DNA of 64,000 nucleotides, taken from Vibrio sp. JPW-9-11-11. Lineage in GTDB: Bacteria; Pseudomonadota; Gammaproteobacteria; Enterobacterales; Vibrionaceae. The notes beneath the pieces were generated by a model. It ran no database searches and was not told the DNA's origin. It saw only the letters and a list, made by a program, of their open reading frames with translations. Within the stretch, counting starts at the first letter, position 1. Each line of letters opens with the position of its first letter. Positions 28,717 to 37,040 of the stretch are shown here, piece after piece. Made by a program: the position numbers and the translations under genes. The stretch is taken from positions 1 through 64,000 of the forward strand of contig NZ_SZQJ01000002.1 in NCBI RefSeq assembly GCF_013369335.1, written 5' to 3'.

Positions 28717-29346
28717 TTAGCCACCGAGATAGAATTCTTTGATCCCCATCAGCAGATTGTTCACCGCCACGGCGGCCAAAATAAGCCCCATTACTCGGCT
28801 GATAATGGCGGCGCCAACATTGCCAATCCATTTTTGTATGTGGGTAGCGCCAAGCAGTAAAGCCAAAGTAATCAACAGCACTGAAATCATTACCGCGGCA
28901 GTCAAACCTTGGTCTATCCACGAATAGCGATGATTGTCGGTGAGCATCACGATTGCCATCATCGCACCTGGTGAAGCAATTGATGGAATCGCCAGTGGGT
29001 ATACCGCGAGATCAGCCAGGTCGGAATGGCTTACCTCTTGTGATAGTTTGGCTTCTTGTTCGGGTTTGGATTCGCCAAAGATCATGGTTAGCGCAAATAG
29101 CAGCAGTACTAATCCACCAGCAGCTTGGAAGGCGGGTAAGGGGATTTGCATTGCTTCAAGTAAAAGCTGGCCCACCACAAGAAAAAACAGCAGCACACCA
29201 GTGGCGATGCCCACCGCTTTTAACGCAACAAGTCTGCGCTGCTTCGCGGTTAAGTGATGAGTTTGTGACAGATAGACGGGAACAGAGCCGACCGGATCAA
29301 TCACGGCCCATAAAACAACGAATTGAGTGATTAAGACACTTAGCAA
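28717..29346 (-). CDS. MarC-family inner membrane protein (UPF0056)
   Basis: The 209-residue protein has six predicted membrane helices and the MarC-family features LWAVIDPVGSVPVYLS near the start and YPLAIPSIASPGAMMAIVML in the middle. Start is TTG at 29346, with GGGAG eight bases upstream. MarC proteins were once linked to multidrug resistance, but no transport function is established. It lies between the response regulator and the symporter operon, all on the minus strand, and has its own terminator. Confidence 0.88.
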   Translation of the reverse strand: MLSVLITQFVVLWAVIDPVGSVPVYLSQTHHLTAKQRRLVALKAVGIATGVLLFFLVVGQLLLEAMQIPLPAFQAAGGLVLLLFALTMIFGESKPEQEAKLSQEVSHSDLADLAVYPLAIPSIASPGAMMAIVMLTDNHRYSWIDQGLTAAVMISVLLITLALLLGATHIQKWIGNVGAAIISRVMGLILAAVAVNNLLMGIKEFYLGG

Positions 29347-29450
29347 GAGATGTACTCCCAGAGTTAGTGAACAGAGGGGTAAATCAGATTGTTGCCTGAC
29401 TCGGTGAGTTTAGCAAAATGTAGTATTAGAAAGTGTCAGATTGGCGTTAG

Positions 29451-30086
29451 TTAAGTTTCAGATTCAAGCTGTTGAAGTAAAATAACGGCTTGAGTGCGAT
29501 TTTTTACCCCTAACTTTCTGAAGATTGCGGTCATATGGGCTTTAATAGTGGCTTCTGAAACATTTAACTCATAAGCAATCTGCTTATTAAGTAAGCCATC
29601 AGATAGCATACCGAGAACTTTATATTGTTGAGGCGTTAAAGTGGCAATTTTTTCCGCTAAGTCATTGCATGCCGCATTGTTGGTGATTGAACCTTCTGGG
29701 AAAAAGGGTTCGCCATTGAGAACTTGATTCAATGCACTGACCAGCTCTCGCATATCACTCGACTTAGGGATAAAACCAAACGCACCGTGGCTTTTTACTT
29801 GGGTAACCACTGCGGACTCTTCGCTGGCAGACACGACGACTATCGGTAGGTCTGGGTACTCCGCGCGTAACTGGATCAAGCCTGACATACCATTAGCGCC
29901 TGGCATTTTAAGATCAAGCAGCAGTAAATCGGGCTCTTGCTCTTTGGCTAACAGCGTCAGTAGTGCTTCAAGTGAGTCTGCTTCGAGTAGGTTCGCGCCA
30001 CTGACCGCCATATGCACCGATTGAAACAGCGCGTTGCGAAATAGCGGGTGATCATCAGCGATGATTATGGTGTAAGTCGAATCCAT
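29451..30086 (-). CDS. NarL/FixJ-type response regulator (candidate CrbR)
   Basis: A 211-residue two-domain response regulator. The receiver domain (about 5-125) has the acidic pair in IIIADDHPLF, the phospho-acceptor Asp in LLLLDLKMPG and the lysine in FIPKSS. The C-terminal LuxR-type helix-turn-helix (about 147-205) has LLNKQIAYELNVSEATIKAH. No histidine kinase gene is adjacent, so it is an orphan. Its place near an acetate-type symporter fits the Vibrio CrbS/CrbR acetate-switch regulator, whose kinase is encoded elsewhere. That identification is from memory of gene neighbourhood and is not proven here. Confidence 0.88.
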   Translation of the reverse strand: MDSTYTIIIADDHPLFRNALFQSVHMAVSGANLLEADSLEALLTLLAKEQEPDLLLLDLKMPGANGMSGLIQLRAEYPDLPIVVVSASEESAVVTQVKSHGAFGFIPKSSDMRELVSALNQVLNGEPFFPEGSITNNAACNDLAEKIATLTPQQYKVLGMLSDGLLNKQIAYELNVSEATIKAHMTAIFRKLGVKNRTQAVILLQQLESET

Positions 30087-30331
30087 GACGTTAACTACTT
30101 ATGAAGGTTTGGTTAATAGAATTATTAACACCTTTGCATTTGTGGACAATATTTATTCGCTAAAAGTCTGAACTGTATCGGGTTTTATTAGCGATATTGC
30201 ATATTGATATCAGCCAAAGCCAACAAATGCCCATTTCTGCTACGCCGTTTATGGATATTTGCTCACTTTGGCTGGTACTTGGTCGCTAACTGCAAGAGCA
30301 CCAATTTACTTACTGGCGCTGTTTGAATTGC

Positions 30332-32131
30332 TTAAAGGTTATGGGTGTCCAAATGCTCGAGGAAGGTATCGGCATCCATAAAACCGGTAATTCGCCCACC
30401 GGTGACATTAGCGCCATCCGTTGACCAAAACTCGATCGTAGGCAGGCCTAACACGTTAAGCTTTTTCAGTAGCTCAATGTCTTCGACTTGGTTGCGGGTA
30501 ACGTCTGCTTGCAGTAACACAAAGTTCTTTAATCTGGCTTCGACTTGTGGCTGGTGGAAGGTGTATTTCTCAAACTCCTTACACGCAACGCACCAGTCTG
30601 CGTAAAAGTCGAGCATTACAGGTTTACCCGCTTGCTTGGCTAGCGCGAGTTGCTGCTCTAGTTGGTCGACATTACTAACACGAATAAACTCGATCTGATT
30701 TTGTTGCTCGCTAGCTGGGGCCGCGAAATAGTATTGTAAAGCGGGTTGTGCAGACGCAAACAGCCCGAGCACTGCTATGATCCCAATGGTGCTCTGTTTC
30801 CAACCGCCGAACTCCAAACTGTTTTTAACATGATAAAGCCAGCCAAAAGCGGCGATACCAAGCACGGACCACAAACCGGTTGCCCACACTGGCGGTAAGA
30901 TACGTTCGAGTAAGAAAATAGGCGCCGCCAGCAACACGAAACCGAACAGGGTTTTGACTCGGTCCATCCAGTTGCCTGCTTTGGGGAGTAGCTTATTGCC
31001 AAATACGGCCACCAACATTAGCGGAATCCCCATGCCGATCGCGAGAGCGTATAGAGCGATGCCGCCAGTCAAAAGATCACCGCTTTGCGCCACATACAGT
31101 AGGGCACCGGATAACGGCGCCGTGGTGCAGGGCGAGCAGACCAAACCTGAAATCGCACCCATCGCGAAGACGCCGAGTGTACTGCCACCTTGCTGCTTAT
31201 TGCTGAGGTTATTGAGCCAAGTTTGCATTCCGCTCGGTAATTGCAGGGTGTAGAGGCCAAACATCGACAGAGCGAGCGCGATGAACAGGACACTTAAGCC
31301 GATCAAGACGTAAGGGTGCTGCATGGCGGCCTGAAACTGCAGCCCAGCGGAAGCGACAACGAGCCCTAGTAGGGTATAAGTGAGCGCCATGCCTTGCACA
31401 TAGATGAACGCGAGGCCCAGCGCGCGACCATGACTCAGCTTGCCACTGCCGAGCACGATACTGGTTAAAATGGGGTACATAGGCAGAACGCAGGGCGTAA
31501 ACGCGAGACCTATACCGAGCGCCAAAAACAGAACTGGCGTCCACCAGGTGTCACTGAGTTTAGAGGCAAGGCTGGCATCGCTGGATTGAGGTGCGACGTT
31601 AGCTGACCCTTGGGTAGAGGCATCGGCCGGTTGTTTTGTCATCACTGTTTCGGCATCAGAAAACTGAAAGCTGGTGATATCGACAATGCGCGTTTCTGGC
31701 GGGTAACAGAACCCTGCTTTGGCACAGCCTTGATATTGGACGATCACACGGGCGCCAGATTGATAGTTGAGCAGAGGCACTTCGACAAACAGAGGTGAAG
31801 TGTAGATGTTAACGTCACCAAAAAATTCATCTTTATACGGCTCACCGTCGCGCATATTGATTTCACCAAGCTCGACGTTTTCCCCCGCCACAGAGATTCG
31901 GTGCTGGTAAAGGTAGTAATCTTCCTTCACTTGCCAATCGAGCATCAGGCGATCGCCTTGCTGGAAGGCATTAAAAGGAAAGGCTTGGTCAACGGGAACG
32001 AAGCGATTGTTATTGGTGAAACCAGTGTTGTCGGTAAAGCTAGGCGCAGCGTTTGAGTTACCAAATAATGCCATCGCTGGCGCAGAGATAACGCTGAAAC
32101 AGAGCAAAAATACAGAAAAGGCGAAGCGCAT
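30332..32131 (-). CDS. dsbD: Thiol:disulfide interchange protein DsbD
   Basis: DsbD carries electrons from cytoplasmic thioredoxin across the inner membrane to keep DsbC, DsbG and the cytochrome c maturation proteins reduced. The 599-residue protein has a signal peptide (about 1-21). A periplasmic N-domain has C136 and C142 in [11 protein letters not shown]. Eight membrane helices follow with Cys in [10 protein letters not shown] and VCSPCTTAP. The periplasmic thioredoxin-like C-domain has C514-V-A-C517. All redox cysteine pairs are present. Its ribosome binding site is weak. Confidence 0.95.
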   Translation of the reverse strand: MRFAFSVFLLCFSVISAPAMALFGNSNAAPSFTDNTGFTNNNRFVPVDQAFPFNAFQQGDRLMLDWQVKEDYYLYQHRISVAGENVELGEINMRDGEPYKDEFFGDVNIYTSPLFVEVPLLNYQSGARVIVQYQGCAKAGFCYPPETRIVDITSFQFSDAETVMTKQPADASTQGSANVAPQSSDASLASKLSDTWWTPVLFLALGIGLAFTPCVLPMYPILTSIVLGSGKLSHGRALGLAFIYVQGMALTYTLLGLVVASAGLQFQAAMQHPYVLIGLSVLFIALALSMFGLYTLQLPSGMQTWLNNLSNKQQGGSTLGVFAMGAISGLVCSPCTTAPLSGALLYVAQSGDLLTGGIALYALAIGMGIPLMLVAVFGNKLLPKAGNWMDRVKTLFGFVLLAAPIFLLERILPPVWATGLWSVLGIAAFGWLYHVKNSLEFGGWKQSTIGIIAVLGLFASAQPALQYYFAAPASEQQNQIEFIRVSNVDQLEQQLALAKQAGKPVMLDFYADWCVACKEFEKYTFHQPQVEARLKNFVLLQADVTRNQVEDIELLKKLNVLGLPTIEFWSTDGANVTGGRITGFMDADTFLEHLDTHNL

Positions 32132-32238
32132 AAATCGTCACAAGAGTAAAATTTGGTTTATTTTAACTCAATCAGACAGGAGAAAGGGGGAATTAGTTTC
32201 ACCCTAAGGTCAGAAATGTTTGATAGGCATAAAGTGAG

Positions 32239-32263
32239 CCGCCACCTCACGGTGAGGTGGCGC
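32239..32263 (-). terminator. GC-rich hairpin downstream of argR-family gene
   Basis: GCCACCTC / GAGGTGGC (32241-32248 with 32254-32261) forms a strong hairpin 11 bases past the stop at 32274. No T run follows on the minus strand, so termination may be weak and some readthrough into dsbD is possible. Confidence 0.5.
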
Positions 32264-32273
32264 GGTAAAACCC

Positions 32274-32762
32274 TTATGCAACGCCTAAACGCGCGCGCAC
32301 GACGCGCTCGCACGCATCGATATGATCGATATCTTTCGGGATCACCAATACAGTGTCATTGCCGCCGACGGTCCCTAAAATTTCTGTATGTGGGTCAATA
32401 TCCACTAGGCGCGCGACCAGTTGCGCGCTGCCTGGGTGGGTTTTTACCACCACCATGGCCTGATTGTGGGTGATAAATTCGATTTGAGACGAGATAGAAG
32501 ACTCAACTCGAACGGGAGCGGTTTCGACGGTAATGCAATAGACCTTCTTACCGCAGGCATTTTGTACCTTTACCACGCCCAGTTGCGAAAGTAACCGAGA
32601 AACGGTCGACTGGCTGATCCCTTCAAAACCGATGTTAATCAGGGCCTCACGGAGCTCGTTTTGAGTGGTAAAGCTTTGTTGTTGCAGTAAGCGCTTACAT
32701 GCAGCAGTCAGTGTTTTGTCTTCACTGTAATCAATCGTGGTTGGATTTAGAGTTTCACTCAT
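32274..32762 (-). CDS. ArgR-family transcriptional regulator with altered arginine site
   Basis: The 162-residue protein has the ArgR layout. A winged helix-turn-helix (about 18-80; ISQSTVSRLLSQLGVVKVQN) is followed by a hexamerising, arginine-binding C-domain (HPGSAQLVARLVD; LGTVGGNDTVLVI). E. coli ArgR has GDDT here, and both Asp contact arginine. This protein has Asn at the first (N135) and keeps the second (D136). It sits beside pyrBI and the arc operon, and candidate ARG boxes lie upstream of its own gene (32979-33016). Vibrios usually carry argR beside mdh, so this may be a second paralogue for arginine catabolism. GAGGAG precedes the ATG. Confidence 0.88.
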   Translation of the reverse strand: MSETLNPTTIDYSEDKTLTAACKRLLQQQSFTTQNELREALINIGFEGISQSTVSRLLSQLGVVKVQNACGKKVYCITVETAPVRVESSISSQIEFITHNQAMVVVKTHPGSAQLVARLVDIDPHTEILGTVGGNDTVLVIPKDIDHIDACERVVRARLGVA

Positions 32763-32978
32763 GGGAACTCCTCAAAAAAACATGACGTAGGGTGGTTCGT
32801 CCATGCAACAATCAGCGCCCTTCTTTCCTTACGGGGCTGGCGAGTCTTGAGCGTTCACTTCTGCGGTGAATTAGTCATTTACTGGATAATACCACCAAAG
32901 TATATGTGGCTTTGTGAATGGGATCGCCAAACAAACAACTAGTTAATTACAAAATAGTTAGAGTTATATTCTAGCGGT

Positions 32979-33016
32979 ACTGGATAATTATTTCACTCAA
33001 GGAATAATTATCCAGT
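32979..33016. promoter_or_regulatory. Tandem ARG boxes upstream of the ArgR-family gene
   Basis: Two 14-base cores resemble the ARG-box consensus TGAATAATTATTCA: TGGATAATTATTTC (32981-32994, 11/14) and GGAATAATTATCCA (33001-33014, 12/14). Their centres are 20 bases apart, and E. coli ArgR hexamers bind paired boxes ~21 bases apart. The two boxes also form a perfect 14-bp inverted repeat (32979-32992 with 33003-33016). Autoregulation is the likely role. Confidence 0.75.
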
Positions 33017-33056
33017 GATAAGGGTAGGTATTGAATGGTACGGCTGCAGTGCCGGG

Positions 33057-33521
33057 TTAACGCGCCTCGGTCATGATTTCACGAGAGAATACTTTTTCAC
33101 AGTAGTGACATTTAAGTTGGACGCTCTCGTGTTTTTGCTGCACTTTAAAGCGGCTCTCGACTGGCTCGCCGTGCGAAATACAGTTGCTGTTCGGGCACTC
33201 GAATACGCTTTCGATGCTATCAGGTAGCACCAAGTTGAGCTTGTTAACGACCTTGTACTCTTCGATTTGATTGACCGTAGCTTTAGGCGCATACAGAGCC
33301 AGTTGATTGGCTTGCTCTTTGGTCAGGTAGACGTTTTCAATCTTGATTAAGTCTTTGCCACCGAGCGCCGATGAAGGCAGATTTAAGCCAATAGTGATGC
33401 GCTGGTTGGCCTTGTGCATCTTGAACAGTTTGAGCACTTTAATGCCGACGTTTGCAGGGATATGGTCAATGACTGAACCATTACGAATCGCTTCTACTTG
33501 TAGTTGAGTTTGTTTCACCAT
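33057..33521 (-). CDS. pyrI: Aspartate carbamoyltransferase regulatory subunit
   Basis: PyrI dimers bind CTP, UTP and ATP and link the catalytic PyrB trimers, giving allosteric feedback on pyrimidine synthesis. The 154-residue protein has the four zinc cysteines C109, C114, C138 and C141 at the same positions as E. coli PyrI, plus [20 protein letters not shown] in the nucleotide-binding domain. It follows pyrB by 17 bases with a good CAGGAGA site. Both are cotranscribed from the attenuated promoter. Confidence 0.97.
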   Translation of the reverse strand: MVKQTQLQVEAIRNGSVIDHIPANVGIKVLKLFKMHKANQRITIGLNLPSSALGGKDLIKIENVYLTKEQANQLALYAPKATVNQIEEYKVVNKLNLVLPDSIESVFECPNSNCISHGEPVESRFKVQQKHESVQLKCHYCEKVFSREIMTEAR

Positions 33522-33538
33522 GATAAGTCTCCTGCAGA

Positions 33539-34468
33539 TTAAAGGGTTTCGTTAAGAACAAGGGCAAGCAATGCTTCACGCGCGTAGACGCCGTTTTCTG
33601 CTTGCTCAAAGTAGTAAGCGTGTTTGGTTTTATCGACATCAACGGTGATCTCGTCAACGCGTGGGAGTGGGTGTAGCACTTTGAGATTGTCGCGCGCGCC
33701 TTCCAAGGTTGCTGCCGTTAGGATAAAGGCTGATTTCATATGCGCGTACTCTGATTCATCAAAACGTTCTTTCTGTACCCGAGTCATATACAGCACATCC
33801 AGCTCTGGCACCACTTCTTCAATGTTGTTGTGCATGCTGAACTTGATGCCTGCTTCTTCAAGCTCTTCACAGATGTACTCTGGCATGGCCAGTGCGTCGG
33901 GTGCGATAAAGAAGAAACGCACGTTGTTGAACTTGGCTAAGGCTTGAGTCAGCGAGTGAACGGTACGGCCATATTTTAAATCACCGACAAACGCGACATT
34001 GAGGTTATCGAGCGTACCTTGGGTTTCATAGATAGAGAACAGATCGAGCAGGGTTTGAGTTGGGTGTTGGTTGGCACCATCACCGCCGTTAACAATCGGT
34101 ACACCCTTTGAGAACTCAGAAGCCAAACGGGCAGCTCCTTCTTGTGGGTGGCGCATCACAAACGCATCGACATAAGAAGCGATCACTTGAACCGAGTCAG
34201 CTAATGTCTCGCCTTTTTTCGCCAGAGAGGTATTGCCGCCGTTATCAAAACCAATCACGCTGCCTCCAAGGCGTTCAACCGCCGTCTCAAACGAGAGGCG
34301 AGTACGAGTCGATGGTTCAAAGAAACAGCTCGCCACGACCTTGTTTTTAAGCAGTTCTGGGTTCGGTTCTGCTTTCAATTTAGCCGCCGTGTCGACGATC
34401 AACTCCAGTTCTTCACGGCTGAGCTCAGGGATAGAGATAATGTGCTTTTTGAATAACGAATGCGCCAT
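33539..34468 (-). CDS. pyrB: Aspartate carbamoyltransferase catalytic subunit
   Basis: PyrB joins carbamoyl phosphate and aspartate, the committed step of pyrimidine synthesis. The 309-residue protein has the carbamoyl-phosphate loop [11 protein letters not shown] (51-61), the lysine loop [12 protein letters not shown] and HPLPRVDEI for aspartate binding. The ATG is preceded by GAGGAAG. Expression depends on the leader and terminator at 34498-34608. PyrB shares carbamoyl phosphate with ArgF/ArcB and ArcC, encoded next door. Confidence 0.97.
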   Translation of the reverse strand: MAHSLFKKHIISIPELSREELELIVDTAAKLKAEPNPELLKNKVVASCFFEPSTRTRLSFETAVERLGGSVIGFDNGGNTSLAKKGETLADSVQVIASYVDAFVMRHPQEGAARLASEFSKGVPIVNGGDGANQHPTQTLLDLFSIYETQGTLDNLNVAFVGDLKYGRTVHSLTQALAKFNNVRFFFIAPDALAMPEYICEELEEAGIKFSMHNNIEEVVPELDVLYMTRVQKERFDESEYAHMKSAFILTAATLEGARDNLKVLHPLPRVDEITVDVDKTKHAYYFEQAENGVYAREALLALVLNETL

Positions 34469-34608
34469 AGCTTACTTCCTCGTCGTAAATGACAGACAAA
34501 AAAAAGCCCCCTAAAAATAGGAGGCTGATGGTAGATCGACGGAGACAAAAAATAGAACAGCGAACGTCCCCGATTCAGGGCGCGTTTTATAACAACGTTG
34601 GGTTGCAT
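34399..34608 (-). CDS. pyrL: pyrBI leader peptide (PyrL-like)
   Basis: A 69-codon frame starts at 34608 ([14 protein letters not shown]), crosses the attenuator hairpin and ends inside pyrB. Its middle, [17 protein letters not shown], resembles E. coli PyrL (GLPFFFPLITHSQPLNRGAFF). The coding run is rich in U (Leu-Phe-Tyr-Phe-Leu), where RNA polymerase pauses when UTP is low. Coupled translation then keeps the terminator from forming. E. coli PyrL is about 44 residues; the overlap with pyrB here is 70 bases. The start site is uncertain because the ribosome binding site is weak. Confidence 0.75.
   Translation of the reverse strand: MQPNVVIKRALNRGRSLFYFLSPSIYHQPPIFRGLFFVCHLRRGSKLWRIRYSKSTLSLSLSSAVKNWS
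34498..34526 (-). terminator. Attenuator (rho-independent terminator) of pyrBI
   Basis: On the minus strand a 9-bp stem (34505-34513 with 34518-34526, including one G-U pair) with an AT loop is followed by eight T. It lies 30 bases before the pyrB ATG and inside the leader reading frame. This is the layout of UTP-sensing attenuation in E. coli pyrBI. A pyrimidine-rich pause region precedes it at 34544-34557. Confidence 0.88.
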
Positions 34609-34805
34609 TGAGCTGCTTCACTTATGTTCTCCTAGACAAATTGCGGAGGATTATACGGACAAAAACTAGCAACGCAAGCGTTTGCGTGAACTATCCAGAA
34701 AATGGATTTTTATGCGAACTTGGCTGATTTTGAGCCTCTTTTCTCGTCCTTTGTTGCAACTTGGCTTTGGCCGTTTTAGTGGTATTTTGGCTGAACGCGG
34801 GATGA

Positions 34806-34862
34806 AAAAAAATGCGGGCTTTATTCACTGCCTTTTCAAGGCTGAGAACGCCACCCGCATTT
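34806..34862 (-). terminator. Terminator of the arcA-arcC-argF operon
   Basis: On the minus strand ATGCGGG and CCCGCAT pair around a long loop holding a smaller hairpin (GCCTT / AAGGC), and then run into eight T. It lies ~30 bases after the argF stop and separates the arc operon from the pyr leader. Confidence 0.8.
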
Positions 34863-34890
34863 CCCTGCAAAATACACTGACTAGGAGAGA

Positions 34891-35901
34891 TTAGTCGCCT
34901 AGTGTCGCAACCATCACTGCTTTGATGGTGTGCATACGGTTTTCTGCTTCATCGAAGACGATAGAGTGTTTAGACTCAACCACTTCATCTGTCACTTCTA
35001 CGCCATCTTTCAGTTGTGGGTATTCTGCCGCTAGTTGCTTACCTACCGTGGTATCTTCACCGTGGAAGGCAGGTAGACAGTGCATGAATTTCACATGTGG
35101 GTTGCCTGTTGCTTTTAGCATCTCCATGTTGACTTGGTAAGGCATCATTAGGTTGATACGCTCAGCCCACGCTTCTTTCGCTTCGCCCATCGATACCCAT
35201 ACGTCAGTGTATAGGTAGTCACAGCCTTGAACGCCTTCTTGAACGTCTTCAGTTAGAGTGATTTTCGCACCTGTCTCTTCTGCGATTTCGCGACATGTTG
35301 CTACTAGCTCTTCTTCTGGCCAGAACGCTTTTGGTGCGACTAGACGGATGTCCATGCCCATTTTCGCCGCGCCCACCATGAGTGAGTTACCCATGTTGTT
35401 GCGCGCATCACCTAGGTAAGCAAACTTCATTTCGTGTAGCTGTTTGCCGCGGCCGTGCTCCATCATAGTGAGGAAGTCAGCTAGGATTTGAGTTGGGTGG
35501 AATTCGTCTGTTAGGCCGTTCCATACTGGCACGCCAGCGTAAGCGCCTAGCTCTTCAACGATCTCTTGACCGAAACCACGGTACTCGATGCCGTCATACA
35601 TGCGGCCAAGAACGCGAGCGGTATCTTTCATTGACTCTTTGTGACCGATTTGAGAACCCGATGGGCCTAAGTAAGAAACTTGAGCGCCTTGGTCAAAAGC
35701 GGCAACTTCGAATGCACAACGAGTACGAGTTGAGGTTTTTTCGAAGATCAGCGCAATGTTTTTGCCTTTTAGACGAGGTTGCTCATAGCCGTTGTATTTT
35801 GCTTTTTTCAGCTCCGCAGAAAGATCCAAGAAGTGTTGGATTTCACGTGGAGTAAAGTCTAGTAGTTTTAGGAAGTTACGGTTGCGTAGGTTGAAAGCCA
35901 T
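34891..35901 (-). CDS. argF: Ornithine carbamoyltransferase (ArgF/ArcB)
   Basis: This enzyme interconverts ornithine plus carbamoyl phosphate and citrulline. The 336-residue protein has the carbamoyl-phosphate loop FEKTSTRTR (53-61) and the ornithine-site sequence [10 protein letters not shown] near 275. In the order arcA-arcC-argF it would run catabolically (citrulline phosphorolysis) in the arginine deiminase pathway, where it would be called ArcB. I cannot rule out an anabolic role too. It starts after AAGGAAA and ends at a terminator. It lies 172 bases after arcC. Confidence 0.93.
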   Translation of the reverse strand: MAFNLRNRNFLKLLDFTPREIQHFLDLSAELKKAKYNGYEQPRLKGKNIALIFEKTSTRTRCAFEVAAFDQGAQVSYLGPSGSQIGHKESMKDTARVLGRMYDGIEYRGFGQEIVEELGAYAGVPVWNGLTDEFHPTQILADFLTMMEHGRGKQLHEMKFAYLGDARNNMGNSLMVGAAKMGMDIRLVAPKAFWPEEELVATCREIAEETGAKITLTEDVQEGVQGCDYLYTDVWVSMGEAKEAWAERINLMMPYQVNMEMLKATGNPHVKFMHCLPAFHGEDTTVGKQLAAEYPQLKDGVEVTDEVVESKHSIVFDEAENRMHTIKAVMVATLGD

Positions 35902-36004
35902 GATGTTTTCCTTCTTAGGGTTTAGCGCTCTCTTATTGCAGGGAAAGAGGTAAGAAAACGCAGCAATTAATAATGTTGGTTGCTTTAAGTGTTTGCCACA
36001 GTGG

Positions 36005-36061
36005 GGAGCGAGGCATGAGTGTCTTGATTCAACGAGGGGTGACCTCTCGATGGCTCGCTCC
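36005..36061 (-). repeat. Intergenic stem-loop between arcC and argF
   Basis: GGAGCGAG (36005-36012) and CTCGCTCC (36054-36061) form a perfect 8-bp outer stem. CAT/ATG and GAGGGGTGACCTC inner pairs extend it into a long imperfect hairpin. It begins 12 bases after the arcC stop. It could be an mRNA processing or stability element that sets ArcC/ArgF ratios, or a partial terminator (no T run follows). Confidence 0.6.
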
Positions 36062-36073
36062 AGCTATAGGTTT

Positions 36074-36985
36074 TTAGCCTTTAGTGATATTGGTGCCCGC
36101 GGTGCCTTGAAGGATGCGTAGGCCATCTTCTAGCGAGCCGATACCGACCACTTTTCCGCCTTGCTTGATGAACTCGCACGAGGCTTCGATTTTTGGTCCC
36201 ATGGAACCTGCATCAAACTCGTATTTCGCCAGCTCAGTTGGCGTTGTGCCGCGCAGTGCGTGTTGGGTTGGTTTGCCCCAATCGAGATAAACAGCATCGG
36301 CGTCAGTGAGGATAAGCAGCGCATCCGCATCAAGCTGTTTCGCGAGGAATGCTGCTGACATGTCTTTGTCGATGACCGCTTCCACACCAACAAGCTTGCC
36401 GTTTTCGCGTTTGACTGGGATGCCGCCGCCACCAGTACAAATCACTAAATGACCTTGTTCGATAAGTGCGGTGATCGCTTCGTGCTCGACAATGCCAGTC
36501 GGTTGTGGGCTTGGCACCACGCGGCGGAAGTGTTTGCCGTCTGGTTTGATGGTCCAGTGGTATTTCTCTGCCAGCTCACGCGCTTCTGCTTCTTCGTAAA
36601 TCGGCCCAATTGGCTTGGTTGGGTCCGCAAAGGCTGGGTCGCTAGGGTCAACGGTCATCTGGGTAAGCATGCAAGTCGCGTTAACGTTAGGCATCTGGTT
36701 TTTAAACTCTTGCATCAGCATGTAACCGATCATGCCTTGCGTTTCGCTGCCCAATACGTCGAGTGGGTAAGGGGCTACTTTTTTGTATTCCAACCCTTGC
36801 AGTGCTAATAAGCCAACTTGTGGGCCGTTACCATGCACTAGCACCACGTTGTACTCTTGTGCGATTTCAGAAATGGTCTTAACCGCGATTTCGATATTGT
36901 GGCGTTGTACTTCTGCTTCTAATGGCTCACCGCGACGAAGTAGAGCGTTACCGCCTAGTGCTACAACAACTGTTTGTTTTGTCAT
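36074..36985 (-). CDS. arcC: Carbamate kinase
   Basis: ArcC transfers phosphate from carbamoyl phosphate to ADP, the ATP-yielding last step of the arginine deiminase pathway. I start it at ATG 36985 (MTKQTVVVALGGNALLRRGE) after AGAGAG, giving 303 residues. The open frame reaches further upstream to 37036 without family support. VALGGNALL at the N-terminus, NGPQVGLLALQ and GGGGIPV are carbamate kinase features of the amino-acid kinase fold. It follows arcA by 55 bases in the same operon. Confidence 0.95.
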   Translation of the reverse strand: MTKQTVVVALGGNALLRRGEPLEAEVQRHNIEIAVKTISEIAQEYNVVLVHGNGPQVGLLALQGLEYKKVAPYPLDVLGSETQGMIGYMLMQEFKNQMPNVNATCMLTQMTVDPSDPAFADPTKPIGPIYEEAEARELAEKYHWTIKPDGKHFRRVVPSPQPTGIVEHEAITALIEQGHLVICTGGGGIPVKRENGKLVGVEAVIDKDMSAAFLAKQLDADALLILTDADAVYLDWGKPTQHALRGTTPTELAKYEFDAGSMGPKIEASCEFIKQGGKVVGIGSLEDGLRILQGTAGTNITKG

Positions 36986-37040
36986 GTTGAAAATCTCTCT
37001 GCAGTGGCGAGAGCCAAACTCTCGCCTTTTAATCACTTAC

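Noticed and set aside
34682-34894. Small plus-strand frame (70 residues) between pyrL and argF
   Set aside because: It starts with TTG, lacks a ribosome binding site, and runs through the argF terminator.
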